The notes beneath the pieces are model-generated. The model saw only the letters and a list, made by a program, of their open reading frames with translations. It was not told the DNA's origin and did not search any database. A stretch of 64,000 nt of DNA from positions 1 through 64,000 of the forward strand of contig CAKTBC010000001.1 of assembly GCA_934533005.1 (NCBI GenBank), in the 5' to 3' direction. Source of the DNA: an uncultured Oscillospiraceae bacterium (GTDB lineage Bacteria; Bacillota; Clostridia; Oscillospirales; Oscillospiraceae). The position numbers and the translations under genes were made by a program. Of the stretch, positions 52,103-60,809 are shown in pieces. The stretch's first letter is position 1. The number at the start of each line of letters is the position of its first letter.

Positions 52103-53440
52103 ATGGAAAGACAGTTGACGGAGGGCCGCCCGTTCGGCGTGCTGCTGCGGTATGCGCTGCCGGTGCTCGGCGGGAATCTCTTCCAGCTTTTCTATACGTT
52201 GGCCGACACGGTCATCGTCGGCAAAACGCTCGGCGCGGACGCGCTTGCCGCCGTCGGCTCCACGGGCATCATCAGCTATTTCGTTCTCTGCTTCGTGCAG
52301 GGACTGACCGGCGGCTTCGGTATCTGCCTCGGCCAATGCTGCGGCGCGCGCGATGAGACCGGCATGCGCCGGAGCGCTGCGGTGTCGTGGGCGCTCTCGG
52401 CAGCGTTCACGGCGCTGCTCACGCCGATCGTGTGCGTACTTGCTCGGCCGGTGCTCGGCTGGATGCAGACGCCGGTGGATATCTTTGCCGATGCCTACGC
52501 CTATCTCTTTGTGATATTGCTCGGCACGGGCGCGACGGTATTTTATAACATCATTTCCTATATGCTGCGCGCGCTCGGCGACAGCCGCACGCCGCTCGTC
52601 TTCCTTGTGCTCTCGTCACTGCTCAACATCGGGCTGGATATCCTTTTCATTGTGCCGTTCCGTATGGGCGTCGCGGGAGCGGCGTGGGCGACGGTGCTCA
52701 GCCAGCTCCTATCGGCGATCCTCTGCACGATCGTCGGGCTGCGGAAATACCCGGTGCTCCGCACCCGCCGGGCGGACTTTTCGGGGAGCCGGATCACCGC
52801 GGTGCGCCATCTTCGCGTCGGGTTCCTCATGGGCTTTCAGATGTCCGTGATGTGCATCGGGCAGCTCGTCGTGCAGGCGTGCGTCAATTCTCTCGGCACG
52901 GCGGCGGTGGCGGGGTATACCGCCGCGACGAAGGTCGATCAGCTATCGGTGCTCGTCAACACGGCGTACCAGATCGCCATCTCCGGCTATGTTGCGCAGA
53001 ACTACGGCGCGCACCGCTTCGATCGCATCCGCGCGGGCGTCCGCGCCTCCCTCGTTCAGATCGAGAGCGCGAATATCCTCATGTGTGCGGTAATGCTGCT
53101 CGCGAGGCGGGCGATCGTTTCGCTTTTCATCGATGCGCCGACGGAAGAGATCGTCTCCTATGCCGGCGGGTATCTCACGGTGGTCGCGCCGTTTTACGTG
53201 GTGCTCGGCCTTCTCATCGTCTACCGCTCCACGGTGCAGAGCATGGGCAACAGCACCGCGCCGTTTCTCGCCTGCGTTGTCGAGCTCGTGATGCGCATCG
53301 GCGGCGCGCTGGGGCTTTCGCGTGTGCTTGGTTATACCGGCGTGTGCTTCTCCTCGCCGCTCGCATGGATCGGCGCCACGGCGCTGCTCATCCCGTTTTA
53401 TATCCGGGAGATACGGAAAGGGAAGACTATTGCTGCGTAA
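52103..53440 (+). CDS. MATE family multidrug/metabolite exporter
   Basis: The 445-residue polytopic protein of about 12 helices begins TEGRPFGVLLRYALPVLGGN, the usual MATE opening, with ADTVIVGKTLGADALAAVGSTG in helix 2 and a second half that repeats the fold. It exports cationic or other small molecules by Na+ or H+ antiport. AAAGGAG precedes the ATG at 52103. The 52028 in-frame start would lie inside the leader hairpin area and is less likely. Confidence 0.93.
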   Translation: MERQLTEGRPFGVLLRYALPVLGGNLFQLFYTLADTVIVGKTLGADALAAVGSTGIISYFVLCFVQGLTGGFGICLGQCCGARDETGMRRSAAVSWALSAAFTALLTPIVCVLARPVLGWMQTPVDIFADAYAYLFVILLGTGATVFYNIISYMLRALGDSRTPLVFLVLSSLLNIGLDILFIVPFRMGVAGAAWATVLSQLLSAILCTIVGLRKYPVLRTRRADFSGSRITAVRHLRVGFLMGFQMSVMCIGQLVVQACVNSLGTAAVAGYTAATKVDQLSVLVNTAYQIAISGYVAQNYGAHRFDRIRAGVRASLVQIESANILMCAVMLLARRAIVSLFIDAPTEEIVSYAGGYLTVVAPFYVVLGLLIVYRSTVQSMGNSTAPFLACVVELVMRIGGALGLSRVLGYTGVCFSSPLAWIGATALLIPFYIREIRKGKTIAA

Positions 53441-53452
53441 AAGAAGAAAAGA

Positions 53453-53487
53453 GCGTCCTTCGCCTGACTTGTTCGGACGAGGGACGC
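53453..53487. terminator. Intrinsic terminator between convergent genes
   Basis: GCGTCCTTCG pairs with CGAGGGACGC (with G-T wobble) and is followed by CTTTTTATT on the plus strand; both the MATE gene and the regulator gene can use it. Confidence 0.78.
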
Positions 53488-53491
53488 CTTT

Positions 53492-53830
53492 TTATTGTAT
53501 TTCCTTCAATAGTTCCTCCGGTGTTGTGCTGAAGAGCTTCGCGAGCGCGATGAGATTTGCGGTGCTTGGATCGGATGCGCCGCTCTCCCACTTGGAGACC
53601 GCCTGCCGGCTGACGCCCAGCGCCTCCGCCACGAACTCCTGCGTCATTTTGCACTCCGTCCGGCGGCGCTTCAAAACTTCGCCGAGCGATCGGGCGCTCG
53701 CCGCTTTCTCTTTTCGCACCGGCTCGGAGCGGATGTACTTTCGCAGCGCACGGATGAGCAGCACGAGCACATAAACGCCCACGGCAAGAATCAGAAACGA
53801 CACAAGGGTCATAAGAATGGAAAATCGCAT
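53492..53830 (-). CDS. Membrane-anchored XRE regulator
   Basis: The 112-residue protein has an N-terminal membrane helix (about residues 4-28, ILMTLVSFLILAVGVYVLVLLI) followed by a short basic linker and a C-terminal XRE helix-turn-helix (MTQEFVAEALGVSRQAVSKWESG). The DNA-binding domain is thus attached to the membrane, the reverse of typical one-component sensors. The start at 53830 follows AAAAAGGAGG. An inverted repeat lies in its promoter region. No downstream partner is present. Confidence 0.86.
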   Translation of the reverse strand: MRFSILMTLVSFLILAVGVYVLVLLIRALRKYIRSEPVRKEKAASARSLGEVLKRRRTECKMTQEFVAEALGVSRQAVSKWESGASDPSTANLIALAKLFSTTPEELLKEIQ

Positions 53831-53853
53831 AAAATAACCTCCTTTTTGCCGCC

Positions 53854-53898
53854 AATATAGCATCCCGCCGCCGGTTGCGCCACCAACTATCGCGCAAC
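53854..53898 (-). promoter_or_regulatory. Promoter and putative operator of the membrane XRE gene
   Basis: Minus-strand TATATT (53859-53854) is a likely -10. A 7-bp inverted repeat GTTGCGC (53874-53880)/GCGCAAC (53892-53898) overlaps the -35 zone. Confidence 0.45.
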
Positions 53899-53915
53899 TT
53901 TTCTTATTGACAGCT

Positions 53916-53945
53916 GCCCCGCCCGAAAACCGATTCGGGCGGGGC
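53916..53945. repeat. Strong GC hairpin
   Basis: GCCCCGCCCGAA (53916-53927) pairs with TTCGGGCGGGGC (53934-53945) around a 6-base loop; no T-run follows on either strand, so its role is unclear. Confidence 0.6.
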
Positions 53946-54001
53946 GGCTCAATGTGTTAAAGGGGACACCAGAAGTGCTGTAACGAGGGGCAATTATCAT
54001 T

Positions 54002-54132
54002 GGCTCCCTCTGACGAGGGAGCTGTCAGCAAAGCTGACTGAGGGAGAGAAAAACCAGATGATTTCGCGCAGAACCTTTCTCTCCCTCCGTCAAAACCTCC
54101 GGTTTTGCCACCTCCCTCGTCAGAGGGAGGCA
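54002..54132. repeat. Intergenic palindromic repeat element, two inverted arms
   Basis: The left arm (GGCTCCCTCTGACGAGGGAG then GCAAAGC and GACTGAGGGAGAG, 54002-54049) is repeated inverted and slightly diverged at 54078-54132. Each arm folds on itself (CCCTC/GAGGG). This matches a REP-like family common in Clostridia intergenic DNA. A related single copy is at 60810-60860. Confidence 0.75.
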
Positions 54133-54142
54133 TTACAGCAGT

Positions 54143-55183
54143 TCAGGCGTTGATGGGGATGGCGTCGAGCAGCGCGTCGATGTCGGCGTCGGTCGTCGCC
54201 CAGCTCGTGCAGAAGCGCACCGCGCTCATGCCGTCGGGGAGAGACTGGATGTGGCTGCACGAAAACTCGGGTGCAAGCCGTTCAATGAGTGTGTCTGGCA
54301 GGATGGGGAACTGCTGGTTGGAGGGGGACTCGATCAGGAACGTCCAGCCGCGGGCGCGGAAGCCGTCGCGCAGGCGCAGCGCGAGACGCACCTCTTCCGC
54401 GCCGATGCGGTCGTAGAGCCCGTCCTTGAATGCCGCGCAAAACTGCACGCCGAGCAGACGGCCCTTGGCCAGCATGCCGCCGTTCTGCTTGATAAAGTAG
54501 CGGAAATCCTTGGCAAGCTCCGGCGCGGAGAACACCGCCGCTTCGCCGAAGAGAAGCCCCATTTTCGTGCCGCCGATCGTGAAGACATCGCACATATGCG
54601 CCATGTCGGCAAGTGTATAGTCGCACACCGGGCTGTGGAGCGCCGCGCCGAGACGCGCGCCGTCAATAAAGAGCGGGAGATGGCGCGCCTTGCACGCGGC
54701 GTAGAGCGCTTCCAGCTCGTTGCGGGTATATACGGTACCGTATTCCGAGGGATTCGAGATATACACCATGCCCGGCTGCACCGTGTGCTCAAAGCTCGCG
54801 TCTGCGTAGTGCGCGCGGCAAAGCTCCTCGACCTGTTCGGCGGTGATCTTGCCGTCTTTGTGCGGCACAGTCAGCACCTTGTGGCCGGAGTTTTCAATTG
54901 CGCCGGTCTCGTGCACGGCGATGTGGCCGGTGTCCGCCGCGACGACACCCTGATGGGGACGCAAAAGCGAGGCGATCACGGTGCGGTTGACCTGCGTGCC
55001 GCCAACGAGAAATTGCACCTCGCCCTCCGGCAGCTCGCAGCGCTCGCGCAGCAGGGCGCGGGCGGCCTCACAATGGGGGTCTTCTCCGTAGCCGGGGGTC
55101 TGCTCGCCGTTTGTTTCGATCAGCGCCCGGAGCACATCGGGATGCGCGCCTTCCAGATAATCGCTTTCAAACCGTTTCATCAT
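54143..55183 (-). CDS. Low-specificity threonine aldolase-like PLP enzyme
   Basis: The 346-residue protein belongs to the beta-eliminating lyase/threonine aldolase group, which splits threonine or allo-threonine to glycine and acetaldehyde. Landmarks are FLVGGTQVNRTVIASLL, DTGHIAVHETGAIE, LFIDGARLGAALHSP and the PLP lysine in FTIGGTKMGLLFGE. Length fits the family. Its start overlaps the end of the thioesterase gene by 17 bp, so they are co-transcribed. Tryptophanase-like relatives are less likely because of size. Confidence 0.9.
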   Translation of the reverse strand: MMKRFESDYLEGAHPDVLRALIETNGEQTPGYGEDPHCEAARALLRERCELPEGEVQFLVGGTQVNRTVIASLLRPHQGVVAADTGHIAVHETGAIENSGHKVLTVPHKDGKITAEQVEELCRAHYADASFEHTVQPGMVYISNPSEYGTVYTRNELEALYAACKARHLPLFIDGARLGAALHSPVCDYTLADMAHMCDVFTIGGTKMGLLFGEAAVFSAPELAKDFRYFIKQNGGMLAKGRLLGVQFCAAFKDGLYDRIGAEEVRLALRLRDGFRARGWTFLIESPSNQQFPILPDTLIERLAPEFSCSHIQSLPDGMSAVRFCTSWATTDADIDALLDAIPINA

Positions 55184-55916
55184 ATTCCATCCTCAGCAAA
55201 AATCGTTCTTTGTTTTCTGCGGTTCCCCGCACATACAGAGTACTCCCGCTGAGCGAATACGTCAACTCCGATTCTGTGCCGCGCGGCAATTCTTTCCGGT
55301 ATTCAATCCATACGCTGCGCAGCGCGTGCGTGCGTGCAAACGCCTCCGGCAGCAGATCCTGTCCCCAACGGAGATACAAGCAGTTATTGAGATGGCCGTT
55401 TCCGTCGGTCTCGGCATCAGTCACGCGGCGGGACGTATGCTCCGGCAGCTCGCCGGGGAAGGGGATGGGCTTGAACGCCGCGGGCAGCTCGCCCTCGACC
55501 GTCGCGCGCGAAACGACCGCCCAGGCGTGATCTTTCGTAAGGGCACGGCTCTCGATATCCATGATGACCCAGATCGAAACGGCGTAGAGAAGCGCCCCGC
55601 CGTCCTCACCGACGATCCGGTAGTGCCGCCAGAACAGTCCGTGCGACTGCCGCCCGACCCAGGTATCGAGAAACACACGCTCCCCTACGGCGGGCAGCCG
55701 GGAAATGCGCATCTCCGTGCGCGCGAGCGCCCAGAAGCAGCCCTTCGTCACGGCGATATCCTGCCCGACGCCGAGCGAGGCGTGGTGCACCGCAGCGATC
55801 TCCTGAAACCGGTGCGCGAGCGCGTCGGCACGGATGCGGCCGAAGCCGTCCGTTTCCTCCGGCGTGAAAACGATCTCCTCACGGTAAACGCCTTCCGGCA
55901 GAGCTTGTGCGCACAT
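55167..55916 (-). CDS. Acyl-ACP thioesterase
   Basis: The 249-residue protein contains two hotdog folds. The first begins YREEIVFTPEETDGFGRIRADALA, and the second contains DAETDGNGHLNNCLYLRWGQDLLP, the catalytic Asn-His region of bacterial FatA-like thioesterases. It hydrolyses acyl-ACP to free fatty acid in the cytoplasm. The ATG at 55916 follows GGAGG. An AT-rich region upstream (55917-56108) holds its promoter and the divergent feo promoter. Confidence 0.9.
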   Translation of the reverse strand: MCAQALPEGVYREEIVFTPEETDGFGRIRADALAHRFQEIAAVHHASLGVGQDIAVTKGCFWALARTEMRISRLPAVGERVFLDTWVGRQSHGLFWRHYRIVGEDGGALLYAVSIWVIMDIESRALTKDHAWAVVSRATVEGELPAAFKPIPFPGELPEHTSRRVTDAETDGNGHLNNCLYLRWGQDLLPEAFARTHALRSVWIEYRKELPRGTESELTYSLSGSTLYVRGTAENKERFLLRMEYDETV

Positions 55917-56046
55917 GATGAAACCTCCATGATATATGAAATCTATATCGTTACATCTTGTGTACTATATTAGCAAAACTCGATAATGAAATCAATATAC
56001 GTTTTTGGCAAAAGTGTAAGGTGGAACAAAACTGTCAGATTGGATA

Positions 56047-56074
56047 TTGATTTTTGACGATTATGCCGTAAAAT
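56047..56074 (+). promoter_or_regulatory. Promoter of the feo operon
   Basis: TTGATT (56047-56052), 16-bp spacer, TAAAAT (56069-56074), about 35 bp before feoA. No clear Fur box was recognised. Confidence 0.6.
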
Positions 56075-56108
56075 AGAAAATACAATATAAAACGGGAGAA
56101 AAAGAGAG

Positions 56109-56333
56109 ATGACGCTGGATAAGCTGCATGTGGGACAATCGGGGATCATCCGGAGCGTTGGGGGCGAGGGAGCTCTCCGGCTCCGGCTTCTCGATATGGG
56201 AGTCATTCCCAAAACGCACGTTACCGTAACGCGCATTGCGCCGATGGGGGACCCGGTGGAGGTGTTCCTGCGCGGGTATACGCTTTCGCTGCGGCTGGAG
56301 GACGCCGCCAAGGTGGAGGTGGAGCTCGCATGA
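56109..56333 (+). CDS. feoA: Ferrous iron transport protein FeoA
   Basis: The 74-residue cytoplasmic SH3-like protein shows LDKLHVGQSGIIRSVGGEGALRLRLLDMGVIP and GDPVEVFLRGYTLSLRLEDAAKVEVE, the standard FeoA fold. It assists FeoB-mediated Fe2+ uptake. Its stop overlaps the feoB start (ATGA). Confidence 0.94.
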   Translation: MTLDKLHVGQSGIIRSVGGEGALRLRLLDMGVIPKTHVTVTRIAPMGDPVEVFLRGYTLSLRLEDAAKVEVELA

Positions 56334-58315
56334 GATTCGCTCTTGCCGGAAACCAGAACTGCGGCAAAACAACGCTTTTCAACCAGCTCACCGGGAGCAA
56401 TCAGCACGTCGGCAATTTCCCCGGCGTCACGGTGGACAGCAAAAGCGGCACCATCCGCAACACGAAGGGCGACGAGGTCGTCGATTTGCCGGGTATCTAT
56501 TCGCTGCGGCCCTATTCCGCCGAGGAGATCGTAACACGCGATTTCATTCTCGACGGCCGGCCCGACGGCATCATCAACATCGTGGATGCCACGAACATTG
56601 AACGCAATCTCTATCTCACGCTGCAAATGATCGAAATGCAGGTGCCGATGGTGCTTGCCCTGAACATGATGGACGAGGTGCGCGCCAACGGCGGCACGGT
56701 CGATACCGTGAAGCTCTCGGAGCTGCTCGGTATCCCGGTCGTGCCAATCAGCGCAGCAAAGGGCGAGGGTATCGCCGATCTGACGGAGCTCGCCTGCCGC
56801 ACGGCCTCCGCCGGGCGCAAGCCGGAGATATACGACTTCTGCCCGCCGGGACCGGTGCACCGCTGCATTCATGCCGTCACCCACGTGGTGGAGGATCACG
56901 CCGAGCGCGCCCGGATGAGCGCCCGTTGGGCGGCAATGAACGTGATCGAAGGCAACGACGATATCGTTGCGCGTCTCGAGCTCGACGAGAACGAGCTGGA
57001 GCTGTGTGAGCACAGCATCGTGGAGATGGAGCGGGAGACGGGGCTTGACCGCAACGCCGCCATCGCCGACATGCGCTATTCGTTCATCGAGTCGGTCTGC
57101 GCCGAAACGGTGAAAAAGCCGGAGGAGAGCCGCGAGCGGAAGCGCTCGCGCAAAATCGACAACGTTCTCACGCACCGCATATTTGCCCTGCCGATCTTTG
57201 TCGGCATCATGCTGCTGGTGTTTTATCTCACGTTTGAGGTGTTCGGCGCATTTCTTTCCGACTTGCTCGCCGCGGGGATCTACGCGCTGGCGGGACTGGT
57301 GGACACGGCGCTCACGGCCTACGGTATCAACCCGGTCGTACACTCGCTCGTGATCGACGGACTGTTCGGCGGCGTCGGCAACGTGGTGAGCTTCCTGCCG
57401 GTCATCGTGGTGCTGTTCTTCTTCCTCTCCATGCTGGAGGACACCGGATATATGGCGCGCGTCGCCTTCGTGATGGACAAGCTCCTGCGCCGTATCGGCC
57501 TTTCCGGCAAGAGCGTTGTGCCGATGCTCATCGGCTTCGGCTGCACCGTTCCGGCGGTCATGGCAACGCGGACTCTCACGAGCGAGCGCGACCGCCGCAT
57601 GACCGTGCTGCTCACGCCGTTCATGAGCTGCAGCGCCAAGATTCCTATCTATTCCGTGTTCGTTGCGGCGTTTTTCCCGAGGTTTAAGGCGCTTGCCATG
57701 GGCGGGCTGTACTTCTTCGGCATTTTCGTCGGCGTGCTTGTGGCGCTTGTGTTTGGGAAAACGCTTTTCCGCGGCAACCCCATCCCGTTTGTGATGGAAC
57801 TGCCGAACTACCGCATGCCCTCCGTGCGCACAACGCTCCAGCTCATGTGGGACAAGGCGAAGGACTTTCTCCACCGTGCCTTTACGGTCATCTTCGTGGC
57901 AAGCCTCGTGATCTGGTTTTTGCAGACGTTCGATACGCGCATCAACCCCGTTTCGGACAACTCGCAGAGCCTCCTTGCCGCGCTCGGCGGGCTCCTGGCG
58001 CCGCTCTTCGCGCCGCTCGGCTTTGCCGACTGGCGCGTGTGCACCTCGCTCATCGCGGGCTTCATGGCAAAGGAAGCCGTGGTCAGTACGCTCGGCGTGC
58101 TCACCGGCGGCGCGGCGCTCTCCACGCTCTTCTCCGTGCGCAGCGCTGTGGCGTTTCTGGTGTTCACGCTGCTGTACACGCCCTGCGTGGCGGCGGTCGC
58201 GGCGATCCGGCGGGAACTCGGCTCGGCATGGAAAACGCTCGGCGTCGTGCTGTTCCAATGTCTGCTTGCCTGGGCGCTCGGCGCGGCGGTCTATCAGATC
58301 GCGCTGCTTATTTGA
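56330..58315 (+). CDS. feoB: Ferrous iron transporter FeoB
   Basis: The 661-residue protein has an N-terminal G domain (GNQNCGKTTLFNQLTG, G3 VVDLPGIYSLRPYS, and a divergent G4 ALNMMDE), a helical spacer domain, and a polytopic transport domain with the paired gate motifs FGVGGNVVSFLPV-like GGVGNVVSFLPV and FGCTVPAVMATRTL. The C-terminal helices end AVYQIALLI. It imports Fe2+ across the membrane. Length is typical of shorter FeoB proteins that lack a soluble C-terminal extension; the Cys-rich protein downstream may stand in for FeoC. Confidence 0.97.
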   Translation: MRFALAGNQNCGKTTLFNQLTGSNQHVGNFPGVTVDSKSGTIRNTKGDEVVDLPGIYSLRPYSAEEIVTRDFILDGRPDGIINIVDATNIERNLYLTLQMIEMQVPMVLALNMMDEVRANGGTVDTVKLSELLGIPVVPISAAKGEGIADLTELACRTASAGRKPEIYDFCPPGPVHRCIHAVTHVVEDHAERARMSARWAAMNVIEGNDDIVARLELDENELELCEHSIVEMERETGLDRNAAIADMRYSFIESVCAETVKKPEESRERKRSRKIDNVLTHRIFALPIFVGIMLLVFYLTFEVFGAFLSDLLAAGIYALAGLVDTALTAYGINPVVHSLVIDGLFGGVGNVVSFLPVIVVLFFFLSMLEDTGYMARVAFVMDKLLRRIGLSGKSVVPMLIGFGCTVPAVMATRTLTSERDRRMTVLLTPFMSCSAKIPIYSVFVAAFFPRFKALAMGGLYFFGIFVGVLVALVFGKTLFRGNPIPFVMELPNYRMPSVRTTLQLMWDKAKDFLHRAFTVIFVASLVIWFLQTFDTRINPVSDNSQSLLAALGGLLAPLFAPLGFADWRVCTSLIAGFMAKEAVVSTLGVLTGGAALSTLFSVRSAVAFLVFTLLYTPCVAAVAAIRRELGSAWKTLGVVLFQCLLAWALGAAVYQIALLI

Positions 58316-58327
58316 GGATGAGATCCT

Positions 58328-58486
58328 ATGTCCATAGCGGATATTGTTATTTTGCTTGGCGTCGCTGTGTGGGCGGTGATCGCCGTAAAGCGCGGCTGGA
58401 AAGACCGGAAGCGCGGCTGCGGCAGAGACTGCGGCGGAGACTGCGGCCGCTGCTCCGGCGGCTGCGATAAGGAGAACAGACCATGA
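58328..58486 (+). CDS. FeoB-associated Cys-rich membrane protein
   Basis: A 52-residue gene directly read from the sequence: ATG at 58328, stop TGA at 58484-58486. It starts with a membrane helix (MSIADIVILLGVAVWAVIAV), continues with a basic KRGWKDRKRG stretch, and ends in a Cys/Gly-rich tail with five cysteines (CGRDCGGDCGRCSGGC). This is the FeoB-associated Cys-rich family (VirK/YqgA-independent), always next to feoB. Its stop overlaps the start of the next lipoprotein gene. Iron handling is probable but not proven. Confidence 0.9.
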   Translation: MSIADIVILLGVAVWAVIAVKRGWKDRKRGCGRDCGGDCGRCSGGCDKENRP

Positions 58487-59118
58487 AGAGATATATTGTG
58501 CCGCTGCTTGCGGCATGTCTGCTGCTGACGGCGGGCTGCGCCAAAGCACCGGACACGGCAGAGCCCTCCGCCGATCCGGCCGCGGCGGCGAGTGCCGCGC
58601 CGGAGACGACGGCCGCGCCGGCACCGACGCCGGAGCCAACGGCGGAACCGACGGCCGCGCCGCGCTTTGCTGCAGGGGAGGAGACAGCGTATGTCCTCTG
58701 CGAGGGGAAGAGCGACGGGGCAAAGGCGCTCAGCATCTGGCTTCGTTCCTCGGGAAGGGACGCGGCGGAAGGCTTTATCCCCGAGGGACTGGATACGCCG
58801 ATGTACACGCTCCCGGCGGCGGAGCGTGCGTCGGAGGAGATCCCCGCGGCGACTGATGAAACGCGCCATGTGCGCGTCGCGGCGGATACAGAGCTTTTGG
58901 AAAGCGGCATTCTCGCCGTGTGGCTCCCGGCGTTTGAGTCTGCGACCGGGTACATTGCCGAGGTCTATGCCGGGGACGCCTCCGTCCTTGCCGCCCTGGC
59001 CGCTGGCGGTGAGACCGATGTGATGCTCATGAAGAAGACCGACGCTTCCGCTCTCGGCACCATGACGCACTACGGCGCGCGCTACGATCTTGTTTCCACG
59101 ATCTATTCGGTCATTTGA
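58483..59118 (+). CDS. Lipoprotein of unknown function downstream of feoB
   Basis: The 211-residue product has a lipobox ending LTAGC, an Ala/Pro/Thr/Glu-rich spacer with repeats such as PTPEPTAEPTAAP (to about residue 60), and a folded domain of about 150 residues rich in small and acidic residues (SIWLRSSGRDAAEGFIPEG...MLMKKTDASALG). No family is recognised. Its start overlaps the stop of the Cys-rich protein by 4 bp, so it is translated with the feo operon, suggesting an envelope role linked to iron uptake or a passenger gene. Confidence 0.82.
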   Translation: MKRYIVPLLAACLLLTAGCAKAPDTAEPSADPAAAASAAPETTAAPAPTPEPTAEPTAAPRFAAGEETAYVLCEGKSDGAKALSIWLRSSGRDAAEGFIPEGLDTPMYTLPAAERASEEIPAATDETRHVRVAADTELLESGILAVWLPAFESATGYIAEVYAGDASVLAALAAGGETDVMLMKKTDASALGTMTHYGARYDLVSTIYSVI

Positions 59119-59129
59119 AAGGAGACGCC

Positions 59130-59843
59130 ATGAAACGATTTTTCCGTCATTTTGCTTTTGCCGCGTTCGGCGTAAGCATCCTCTGTCTGGCGCTCGGCGT
59201 AGCCATGCTGATCTGGACGGCGACCGCCATGAAATGGATCAGCTACGGCTTCGGCGCGGTGATGATCCTCTCGGGCATATTACAGATCGCCTCGTACCTT
59301 ACCGGCGAGCGCGTCGGTCTGCTGCGAAAGCTGCTGCTCATCTCCGGCATCATTGCCGCGGTGGCGGGCGTCTGGATTTTGCTCACGCAGAGTCTTGCGG
59401 AGCAGATCATGCGCCTCACGGTCATCGTGATGGGCGTTGTGCTGCTCTACCATGGCTTCATAGACTGCAAGCACGGGCTGGACATCAAAAGCTGCAGTAC
59501 CGGCGGCTGGACGGCGGTGCTTGTTCTGGGCGTGTGCATCTGCGCGGCCGGTGTGCTGATCCTCGTCAATCCCTTTGAGCAGGAGAGTGCTCTGCTCCTT
59601 GCCGCGGCGCTCGGCTTTCTGCTGGACGGTCTGTCCGGCCTTTTCACCACCGTGGCGCTGGCGCACGGCAAGGCCCATGCCGAGCTGATGGCCGGGAAAG
59701 CCCCCGTCATTGAGCTTGATCCGGCACAGGCAGCGGAGCAGCTGCCGGACGAGCCGGAAAGCGCGCCTGTCCCTGCGGCAGATTTTAGAGAACCGACGCC
59801 GGACGAAGCGGCCGAAGCCGACTCTCCGGCCGAAGAAAAATAA
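59130..59843 (+). CDS. DUF308/HdeD-like membrane protein
   Basis: The 237-residue protein has about six hydrophobic helices up to residue 190, including YGFGAVMILSGILQIASYL and GVWILLTQSLAEQIMRLTVIVMG, fitting the HdeD/DUF308 group. Its C-terminal 45 residues are acidic and Pro/Ala-rich and should be cytoplasmic. Function is unknown; HdeD relatives are linked to acid stress in enterobacteria only. ATG at 59130 has AAAGGAG 6 bp upstream and follows the lipoprotein gene by 11 bp. Confidence 0.8.
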   Translation: MKRFFRHFAFAAFGVSILCLALGVAMLIWTATAMKWISYGFGAVMILSGILQIASYLTGERVGLLRKLLLISGIIAAVAGVWILLTQSLAEQIMRLTVIVMGVVLLYHGFIDCKHGLDIKSCSTGGWTAVLVLGVCICAAGVLILVNPFEQESALLLAAALGFLLDGLSGLFTTVALAHGKAHAELMAGKAPVIELDPAQAAEQLPDEPESAPVPAADFREPTPDEAAEADSPAEEK

Positions 59844-59865
59844 AGAAAAAAACGGAGGAAAGAAA

Positions 59866-60783
59866 ATGCGGAGACTTTTGGCGCTGCTGATTGCGCTTGC
59901 CCTGAGCCTGTCCCTTGCTGGCTGCGGCGGCAGCGAAGAGAGCGCTTCAACCGGAACGGCTGAAACGGAGGCGGCCGCGGAAACAACGGAGGGAAAAACG
60001 AGAGCCGGGGCGGCACAGCAGCCCGATGAAGCGCAGACCGGATTTGAGGAAATTATCGTGTTCGACGATGAAAAATGCCTCGTTAAAATCACAGGCGTCG
60101 ATCCGGAGAATGACTGGGGATATACGGTAAACGTATATCTGGAAAATCGGCTGACGGATGAGAACCTTTATTTTGGAGCAGGGCTGGCATCGGTAAACGG
60201 CATTGAGACCTATTCGGTTTTTTCTGCCGAAATTCCAGCCGGAAAAAACACCAACGAGGAAATACGGCTTTTGGACAGGAAGCTGTATATGCCGGAGGTC
60301 GGAGACTTTACGGATATTGAATTGACATTCGCGGTGGCTCCGGACGCCTTGTCGGGGGATGTGGCGGCACAGGAATCCGTGCATATCTACCCCTATGGGG
60401 AAGAGAACGCGGTAAAATACGTTCGCGCCGCGCAGCCGGAGGATATCGTTCTTGTAGACAATGACGATGCCAGTATCATTGTGACAGGCTTCGAGATGGA
60501 CAGCGTCTGGGGTTATACGGTGGATCTGTACCTCGTGAACAAAACGGATAGGGAGCTGTACCTCGGCTGCTATGTTCATTCGATTAATGGCATTGAGGCG
60601 GATTTGAACGGGTCGCAATTTGTGCGCGGCGGCCATGTTGCGTTTCCTTCCATGATATGGAGTGCAAGCGCATTGGAGGAGCATGGAATCGAAACGGTTG
60701 AGGAGATTGAAATACAGTATTGGTTAGACGATCCCGACCAGCCTGGGAGCGCTGTGAACGAAACGGTTACGCTAAAGCCGTAA
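59866..60783 (+). CDS. Lipoprotein with two tandem copies of one domain
   Basis: The 305-residue protein has a lipobox LAGC at residue 20, a short spacer, and two related domains: residues about 61-178 and 192-305. Both start with a xIVxxD-x5-ITGF/V strand, share VWGYTVxxYL or DWGYTVNVYL, a C/F-x-G-x-x-SxNGIE segment, and end in an AxxxxEIE-type strand. The pattern is a beta-sandwich repeat of unknown family. Composition is more AT-rich than its neighbours. GGAGG precedes the ATG at 59866. It ends the run downstream of feo. Confidence 0.84.
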   Translation: MRRLLALLIALALSLSLAGCGGSEESASTGTAETEAAAETTEGKTRAGAAQQPDEAQTGFEEIIVFDDEKCLVKITGVDPENDWGYTVNVYLENRLTDENLYFGAGLASVNGIETYSVFSAEIPAGKNTNEEIRLLDRKLYMPEVGDFTDIELTFAVAPDALSGDVAAQESVHIYPYGEENAVKYVRAAQPEDIVLVDNDDASIIVTGFEMDSVWGYTVDLYLVNKTDRELYLGCYVHSINGIEADLNGSQFVRGGHVAFPSMIWSASALEEHGIETVEEIEIQYWLDDPDQPGSAVNETVTLKP

Positions 60784-60809
60784 GAGGGAGACGGCGGCGC
60801 GCTTGGATT

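Noticed and set aside
55970..58723. 917-codon frame on the - strand across feoAB
   Set aside because: feoA, feoB and the Cys-rich gene on the + strand explain the whole interval; the frame reads as Arg/His-rich antisense.
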